From Rhodocollybia butyracea (Eukaryota; Basidiomycota; Agaricomycetes; Agaricales; Omphalotaceae), in the NCBI GenBank assembly GCA_015501585.1, contig JADNRY010001150.1, positions 1 through 16,243 of the forward strand: a stretch of DNA of 16,243 nt, read 5' to 3'. Position 1 is the stretch's first letter. Each line of letters starts with the position of its first letter. The translations under genes were made by a program, and so were the position numbers. Under the pieces are notes generated by a model, which saw nothing but the letters and a program-made list of their open reading frames with translations, was not told the DNA's origin and did not search any database. Below are positions 10,921-16,243 of this stretch, piece after piece.

Positions 10921-10963
10921 GACTGAGTAAAGTAAAGTGTGTTAAGCGCTTATCAGCCTTTAC
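10921..10963. promoter_or_regulatory. Shared divergent promoter/5' leader, TFC1-PKR1
   Basis: Only 43 bp separate the ATG of TFC1 (10920, minus) from the ATG of PKR1 (10964, plus). Both starts are supported by family-typical N-termini, so core promoter elements must lie here or inside the 5' coding sequence of one of the genes. A direct repeat AGTAAAGTAAAG lies at 10925-10936. No TATA box is visible. Confidence 0.5.
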
Positions 10964-11278
10964 ATGTCTGCCAACTTTGAATCGGGATTATTTTCGAACA
11001 TCCTCACCCCTGGCTCATCCTTGCACCCTACGTTCCTGCTCATACTTGATGCCATTTTCGCTACCCTCTTGGTTGTTCTCTTGGGCCTCGTGTATGCAAC
11101 CGCGTTCAATTTCCACCTCATCGCGCTTACAGTCATAGAACTCGCTTTATGGGCTAGTGTCAAATGGTGAGCTCCTACGTAGATGCAACTCCGAAAAGTA
11201 TGTAGTGACCTCAACAGGTTTGTTTACGAACTAAAGAATGCACCTCATGTAGAGGAAGACTCAAAGAAGAATTCGTGA
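10964..11278 (+). CDS. PKR1: V-ATPase assembly factor Pkr1
   Basis: A small ER membrane protein that helps assemble the Vo sector of the vacuolar H+-ATPase. Exons: 10964-11166 and 11218-11278, with a 51-nt intron, giving 87 aa; yeast Pkr1 is of similar core size. The N-terminus has the family pattern, a short amphipathic lead ending in ILTPGSSLHP. Two closely spaced transmembrane segments follow, about residues 23-45 (FLLILDAIFATLLVVLLGLVY) and 47-67, then the conserved KWFVYELKN straight after the second segment. The tail is acidic and lysine-rich. No lesion is seen. It is convergent with PSF3, 102 bp away. Confidence 0.85.
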
Positions 11279-11380
11279 TGGATTACTGCAAGTAGTCGCA
11301 GGTAATAGTATGATCCTTTTCGTTTCTGTGCTTGGCAAAAATTCTCAGCTGTTTCCAGCGCAATTTTACTTCATATTCTT

Positions 11381-12280
11381 TTATAACACCCGCTTTGCAC
11401 CCGTGCTTCCTTCCTCGAACCATCTCTTCATCCTCCGTGCACTATCCTGCGCTAGTATGAACACTACAAAATAAATCAGCTCAAAGAAAGATCTTTTGGG
11501 ACAAACTGCCTACATTCACGTTCCGTGGTGTCCAGTCCTTCTCTGAACATCTGTGGCGCAGAATCTACGCCGCCACTACCACCACCTACTGGGCCCAGAG
11601 CAGCAAAATGCTGGGCCTGGTCAATTACATCTACGAGGCGTCCCTTGAACGTCTGGTCGATGAAGGAATAAGCTTGTGGCAGGACCAGGACTCGGAGTAA
11701 CTAGATGACATACCGAGACTAGCATTTCAGACATTTCGATCCCTTGTTCATCTCCAAGCCTAGAGAATTGTAGTTGGTTGGTGTAACTGTTGCTCTCCAC
11801 TTACATATCCATAATTGTCTTTCCAAACGCGTACCAACCACTTCCAGCACCTACTAGATTTGACAGACGAACACTTCGTGGCTCTGCTCGTAGAGCATTG
11901 CGTACTTTGTTAGAGAATGGTTGTGGAATATCAAAGTCTGCCCAATCGCTGTAATCAAAGACCAGATTAGAATTAACAACTACGAATATTATTTCTTGCA
12001 ACACACGAATAGATGATAATATACGCCAGCCAAATTGAATTTGTCGTTTGCTAAGGGGTATTATCTATTTTCTTGCACTTAGTGCGAGGAATGAAACAAA
12101 TGGGTGAATATACGTCGCGTTCAGAGCCTCCACCAAGGTGGCCCATTTCTGGAATCTTTTGCTTAAATTTACATTGAACTTTCTGTGTATAAATGAGATT
12201 TCCAGCAGAAAAGTAGAAGAGTATAAAGACACCTGGTTTTCTGCGAGAATCGCGTCAATCGAAAAGTAGTCATTGTCCAT
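11381..12280 (-). CDS. PSF3: GINS complex subunit Psf3
   Basis: A subunit of the GINS tetramer, which joins Cdc45 and Mcm2-7 to form the replicative helicase; nuclear. Exons on the minus strand: 12280-12233, 12182-12114, 12064-12007, 11948-11805, 11759-11714, 11652-11514, 11451-11381. The protein opens with MDNDYFSIDAILAENQ, followed by the conserved block IPEMGHLGGGSERD, then FWLAY, DWADFDIPQPFSNKVRNAL, the segment SVRLSNLVG, and a C-terminal helical part with DQAQHFAALGP and QDSARRMKRWFEEG. One T is missing in exon 3 (A run at 12032-12034 on the plus strand); with it restored, the coding length is 576 nt, or 191 aa, as expected for Psf3. The ATG at 12280 was preferred to an in-frame ATG at 12298 because fungal Psf3 proteins begin MDNDYF. 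The start lies 63 bp from the divergent gene at 12344. Confidence 0.92.
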
Positions 12281-12343
12281 GATGAGAGAAGCCGGCAAAG
12301 TTACGTCACGCGTTAGTTATAGCTTTGACCACTAACTACCACC
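12281..12343. promoter_or_regulatory. Divergent promoter, PSF3-12344, with CRE-like octamer
   Basis: The two start codons are 63 bp apart and face away from each other. The octamer TTACGTCA at 12301-12308 (TGACGTAA on the other strand) matches the ATF/CREB-type bZIP consensus and sits near the middle. Function is inferred from the motif and its position only. Confidence 0.45.
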
Positions 12344-12886
12344 ATGCTCCAATTCCGTGCTGCCAGTCGACTTGCTTTCATTCAGAGTGTTCGTCTGCTC
12401 ACATATCAACGGCCTCATAGATATCTTCAACCCCTACAATATTCTCCTCCCAGCGAACGCTTAATTTCATCCAGTTCTTCGCGGCATAATTCCGAATCTG
12501 ACCTTCCTTCACCGGCAGAGTTACGTGCACGATTAGGCAAAACAAAGGCAGTTCAAAAGATTCAGGATTCACCTGAGGCAATGGAAGCGATGCAAGCATT
12601 AATGCAGGTCCTGCAGAAAGAAGGTAAGAGTCAAAGTTACACATCGCATTCGTCTATTAACAATGTCTTAGGGGTCGATTTGTCGACAGGCAAGCCTCCA
12701 TCGGTAATGACAATGATGAAACTTGGAATGAAGAAGGATGTAAGAGAGGCGTTAACTACGGTGGGAGAGACACTGCGAAATTGGGCTCAAGTGACAAGGT
12801 ATGTTGCTCAAACCTTGAGGTTTCAGTAGACTGACTCATCTTAGGCTACAATTAATGAATTCATGCAAGCAATGAAAAAAGATTAA
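12344..12886 (+). CDS. Unrecognised small protein with mitochondrial-type N-terminus
   Basis: I do not recognise the family. Exons: 12344-12623, 12672-12798, 12845-12886. The ATG is in good context (ACCATGC). The first 50 residues are rich in Arg, Ser, Leu and Gln with almost no acid (SRLAFIQSVRLL, SSSSRHN), typical of a mitochondrial presequence. The remainder is a soluble, helical, Met/Lys/Glu-rich domain with MEAMQALMQVLQKEG and MMKLGMKKDVREAL, ending in FMQAMKKD. The first intron is 48 nt and lacks an in-frame stop, so it can be mistaken for coding sequence. The second junction leaves the frame one base short: ACAAG at 12794-12798 probably was ACAAAG. With that base the total is 450 nt, or 149 aa. 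The gene is convergent with RPL29. Confidence 0.65.
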
Positions 12887-13160
12887 CGTCGATCTTTCAA
12901 GCGTGCACAGGGAAGAACGGAATACTCGTATCACACTCCGAACGGTTGTTGTAAACGGCTGTTGTAGTAGCACGTAGATGAATGCGACCAAGAGTTTTTA
13001 TCGAGTTTTTATTTTTTCGACGCATGAGGATATTCGGAATGGCATACATAACATGGGCAGTCGGTTTGGCATAACATGTTGGGCAAAGCCTTCTACAACT
13101 TCATCTGTACCGCCGAGGTATTGGCAAAAATACAACAACTGGCTACGGGATTCGGTGTGA
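12887..13160. other. Convergent 3' intergenic region
   Basis: This stretch lies between the stop codons of the 12344 gene and RPL29 and should hold both 3' UTRs and polyadenylation signals. The only pattern noted is a 13-bp near-perfect tandem duplication, AACGGTTGTTGTA then AACGGCTGTTGTA, at 12941-12966. No gene is supported. Confidence 0.5.
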
Positions 13161-13561
13161 TCATGATGCTTCTTTCTGCTCTGTTCGTGCCTTGTACTGA
13201 ACACAGGGATAAGGAGCTGCGGTGTATCATAAGAAACATATTACTCACCGAACCAGCGAGCGCAAAACGAGCGTTGACGGAACTAATCGGACAGAAATCA
13301 GGATAAGTCTTTCTCATAATCCAGGCCCTTCAGCTAACCTTGGCGTCGACCTATACACCATCTTATTAGTACAGAAACGAATACCGGAAAAGGCTAATAC
13401 ATACACCCTCAAAGACCTGGTCCTGTTCGACTTGGGCTTTTTAATGCCATTTTTGTGGGCCTTTTTGTTCTGGTTGTGATTGGTATGGCTGTATTACCAT
13501 GTAAGTACCGCAAAAACGACTAGAAGACACCTTAAGCAACAAACTTCTTTGATTTGGCCAT
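13161..13561 (-). CDS. RPL29: 60S ribosomal protein eL29
   Basis: A small, very basic protein of the large ribosomal subunit. Exons on the minus strand: 13561-13545, 13488-13405, 13350-13339, 13282-13249, 13196-13161. The first exon encodes MAKSK plus two bases of the Asn codon, and splicing restores the hallmark MAKSKNHTNHNQNKKAHKNG. IKKPKSNRTRSLRG follows, then VDAK, FR, NARFALAGS and a YKAR tail. Two lesions are apparent. One G seems missing at the end of exon 2 (GGG at 13406-13408); restoring it uses an ideal GTATGT donor and gives SLRG|VDAK. In exon 4, the FRRNAR block lacks about two bases near 13275. Length is about 61 aa, normal for fungi. Tiny exons (12, 17, 34 and 36 nt) explain why it is easily missed. 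It is divergent from LEU1. Confidence 0.9.
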
Positions 13562-13888
13562 TTGGTTGTCGAAGGGGAGGATGAAGTTCACGGGAGGAGG
13601 AAGTTCTAGTCACCCGACTGTGGGACTATGAGCAATAACTGTACAACTGATGATTTTACCGGACCAGTGCCGGAATCTCCGGATCGCTGGGCGCCTACCA
13701 GTCACTGGTAAAGAAATTTGTCGGCCGAGATGCCCATCGCCGGGCGCCTACTACGTCCAATCACAAGGCTAGCATTTGGAACTGGACTTCAGGCCGAAAG
13801 AGAGAAACTTGTCGGCCGAAACGCCAACAGCTCAAATGGTATATAAATATCCTCTAGGTCCCGATTATTGTTTCACAAACACTGAACC
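13562..13888. promoter_or_regulatory. Divergent RPL29-LEU1 promoter with repeated GC-rich elements
   Basis: This interval separates the RPL29 and LEU1 start codons. It contains two copies of GGGCGCCTAC (13689-13698 and 13742-13751) and two copies of TTGTCGGCCGA (13718-13728 and 13809-13819). The latter lie inside longer similar blocks (GAAAYTTGTCGGCCGARAYGCC) and contain the palindrome TCGGCCGA. CCGG tetramers occur at 13659-13662, 13670-13673 and 13679-13682. CGG/CCG inverted pairs are the usual targets of fungal Zn2Cys6 regulators, and Leu3, which controls leucine genes, is of that class. The assignment to a Leu3-like factor is inference; the spacing differs from the yeast CCGGNNCCGG site. 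Confidence 0.55.
13840..13849 (+). promoter_or_regulatory. Probable LEU1 TATA box
   Basis: The sequence TATATAAATA lies 40 bp upstream of the LEU1 ATG and directly downstream of the second TCGGCCGA block. The distance would give a short 5' leader. Confidence 0.55.
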
Positions 13889-16243
13889 ATGCCTGGTCCC
13901 GTTAATCCCCTCGTACTCTCTACGACAAAGTTTGGGACGATCACGTAGTGTAAGCTGTCCTTGAAATCGGAATACCCGCCCTAAAACCTACTCACAATAC
14001 AGGGAGCCCAAAAAAGACGGATTGGCTCTGATCTATATCGACCAATCTTCTTCGAGATATGTTGGTATCGTATACCTGAAGAAACTCTCATAGTCATCTT
14101 GTGCACGAAGTGACCAGTCCTCAAGCATTTGAAGGCCTGTACGCCCTAATCGATCTCACATCGTCGCGACTTGCGCTGATTCTTTATTTCAGGCGTACTG
14201 CTCATCGTCCCGTTCGTCGTCCAGACTGCACTCTTGCCACCGTAGACCACAACGTTCCGTATGTATTCGCGATGTTGAGTAGGGTGATAATGACATCATA
14301 CCATATCTAGAACTTCATCTCGCAAAAACTTTGCGACTGTAGCGTCTTTCATCGAGGAGCCTGATTCACGGGCACAGTGTGTCGCTTTGGAAGACAATGT
14401 CAAAGAGTTTGGTTTGACATACTTTGGAATGACCGATAAGCGTCAAGGCGAGTTTCAATTCGATTGTTGCCCGTACAATAGCTTATGGTGCTGTAGGAAT
14501 CGTGCATGTTATCGGTCCCGAACAAGGATTCACTGTACGGATCACTCTTCAATTGCTAAGTTACCCTGTACTCATTGTCTACTAGCTTCCAGGAATAACT
14601 TGCGTTTGTGGTGATTCTCATACATCAAGTACGTGTACCTCGTCCGTCAATCGTTGTAGTGACTGATATACTCCCTAGCTCACGGAGCCTTTGGCTCTTT
14701 GGCGTTCGGTATCGGGACCTCCGAAGTCGAACACGTTCTCGCAACCCAGACCCTTCTTCAGAAGAAGAGCAAAAACATGCGAATCACTGTCGACGGTGAA
14801 TTGAGCGAGGGCTCACTTCCAAGGACGTTGTCCTTCACATCATCGGTATCATTGGCACTGCAGGCGGTACCGGTGCAGTCATTGAGTATGCAGGTTCGGT
14901 CATTCGCAGTCTCAGTATGGAGGCCCGTATGAGTATCTGCAACATGAGCATCGAGGCGGGTGCTCGTGCGGGTATGATTGCCCCTGACGAAACTACTTTT
15001 TACCTACCTACGTGATCGTCCTCTCGCACCCAAAGGAGAGACTTGGGAACGCGCCGTAGCTTATTGGCGGACTCTCAAGTCCGATCCCGACGCCAAATTC
15101 GACATCGAGATCAATATCCCTGCTTCGGATATCATCCCCACCGCTACTTGGGGTACATCTCCTCAGGACGTCGCTCCCATCACAGGCGTCGTTCCCGATC
15201 CTTTTACTATCGAGGACCCGGTGAAGCGTGCCTCTGTGACGCGATCGTTAACTTACATGGGTCTCACACCCAACACACGCATGGAGGACATCAAGATCGA
15301 CAAGGTCTTCATTGGATCCTGCACCAACAGTAGAATCGAAGATCTTCGCTCCGCAGCCAAAATCGTTTTGGCCGCTGGTCCTGAAGCCAAAGTTGCTCCT
15401 GGAATATTGGCCATGATCGCCCCGGTTCTGGTTGATCAAGAAGCAGGCGAGGCAGAAGGGTTGGATACTGTGTTCAAGCGCGCTGGGTTTGACTGGCGTG
15501 AAGCTGGCTGTTCAATGTGTTTAGGCATGAATCTGACCAGTTGGCGCCTGGTGAACGTTGTGCGAGCACAAGTAACGCAACTTTGAGGGAAGACAGGGAG
15601 CTGGTGGTCGTACCCACCTCGTCAGCCCTGCTATGGCTGCTGCTGCTGCCTTGACCGGAAACTCACTGATGTTCGCAAGTTCATTGGAGCTACTGCCGAT
15701 GCCAACATTGCTGCTGGACCAAAGCTCAAACTCACCTCTGCGTTCGACTTTATGGACGACCCGTAGTTCCTTCTCCAGAACCTATCCAGACGACAACTCC
15801 CTCGACTCAGAGTACCAGTTTACCTTCCAGTGAGGCACCTTCCGTGACGAAAAGTTTACCACAGTGAAGGGCATCGCTGCTCCTTTACATATCGAAAACG
15901 TCGATACCGATATGATCATTCCCAAGCAATTTTTGAAAACCTTGAAGCGAACGGGTCTTTCCTCTGCCCTCTTCTACGCCTCCGTGTGGATCCTGCGACT
16001 GGCGCCAAGACAGATTTTGTTTTGAACTGTGAGCGTATACGCAAGCCAAGATTCTCGTCTGTACTGGAAAAACTTTGGGTGCGGAAGCTCTCGTGAGCAC
16101 GCTCCATGGAGTTTGTGTAAGTTGTTCAGGCAACTAATTCTTTTAATGTATGTCTAATTTGGTTAATTGATCTAGGAATGACTTTGGTATTCGCTGTGTC
16201 ATTGCTCCAGTTTTGCTGAAATCTTCCGGAGCAATTCGATGCA
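13889..16243 (+). CDS. LEU1: 3-isopropylmalate dehydratase (Leu1), 3' end beyond window, many indels
   Basis: An aconitase-superfamily [4Fe-4S] enzyme that isomerises 2- to 3-isopropylmalate in leucine synthesis. Exons: 13889-13949, 14003 to about 14043, 14094-14138, 14193-14258, 14311-14447, 14497-14534, 14586-14628, 14679-16114, 16176 onward. The LeuC-like half shows [37 protein letters not shown] and the cluster ligands in FIGSCTNSR and CSMCLGMN. The LeuD-like swivel half shows [15 protein letters not shown] and [13 protein letters not shown], then NDFGIRC near the edge; the rest of the swivel domain is outside. At least twelve one-base lesions break the frame: missing bases near 13910, 14812, 15425, 15432, 15449, 15533, 15576, 15660, 15762, 15852, 15979 and 16033, and an extra T in 14997-15001. 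One more base is missing near 16209. The intron at 14448-14496 begins with GC. The family call is certain; the sequence as given is not translatable. Confidence 0.93.

Noticed and set aside
10578..10922. Plus-strand frame of 114 codons
   Set aside because: Antisense to TFC1 exon 1, whose minus-strand translation carries FYSVEYPG, SFAHPVPGEVV and RRRRK.
11482..11700. Plus-strand open frame giving a plausible-looking 70-residue protein tail (FTFRGVQSFSEHLWRRIY)
   Set aside because: It is the antisense shadow of PSF3 exons 5 and 6; the minus strand encodes the conserved DQAQHFAALGP segment with proper splice sites.
13076..13306. Plus-strand frame with a hydrophobic stretch (GFGVIMMLLSALFV)
   Set aside because: Antisense to RPL29 exons 4 and 5; no splice partners or family match.
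13889..16243. LEU1 as a genuine pseudogene
   Set aside because: Motifs and codon periodicity are fully conserved between lesions, and the lesions are almost all homopolymer length changes, the same type seen in essential neighbours; sequencing error explains this better.

Overview
The window looks like nuclear DNA of a basidiomycete fungus, most likely an agaricomycete. The evidence is its very short introns (mostly 45-75 nt with GT...AG ends), high intron density (up to 17 in one gene), tight gene packing with divergent and convergent neighbours, and a fused single-chain fungal-type Leu1. No prokaryotic operon, CRISPR array, tRNA, rRNA or intact mobile element was found.

Layout, left to right. 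1-727: no gene recognised. 728-2803 (+): an intact, secreted, zinc-dependent M28 leucine aminopeptidase in 18 exons. 2804-4123: a gene-poor gap. 4124-5653 (+): a WD40-repeat protein. 5717-6271 (+): a small membrane protein resembling the N-terminal domain of the respiratory supercomplex factor Rcf2. 6422-8500 (-): a C2-domain, proline-rich cytokinesis protein of the Fic1/Inn1 family. 8694-10920 (-): the TFIIIC subunit of the Tfc1/GTF3C5 family. 10964-11278 (+): the V-ATPase assembly factor Pkr1. 11381-12280 (-): GINS subunit Psf3. 12344-12886 (+): an unrecognised small protein with a mitochondrial-type N-terminus. 13161-13561 (-): ribosomal protein eL29. 13889 to beyond the right edge (+): LEU1, 3-isopropylmalate dehydratase.

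The genes are mostly housekeeping and do not form one pathway: Pol III transcription, DNA replication, translation, V-ATPase assembly, leucine synthesis and septation. Three divergent pairs share short promoters: TFC1/PKR1 (43 bp), PSF3/12344 (63 bp) and RPL29/LEU1 (327 bp). The last holds two pairs of repeated GC-rich elements and a TATA box facing LEU1.

A striking feature is that most of these genes carry single-base indels, mainly missing bases in short homopolymers. LEU1 has at least twelve. The M28 peptidase and PKR1 are clean. Because essential genes are hit, raw-read or assembly error is more likely than pseudogene decay. Restoring one base at each suspected site brings the WD40, Rcf2-like, Fic1, Psf3 and 12344 models to whole codon counts (Tfc1 also needs one 2-nt gap). 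I did not find an obviously new multi-gene system. The more interesting points are the LEU1 promoter architecture, a 9-nt microexon, a probable GC-AG intron and two poorly known small proteins.
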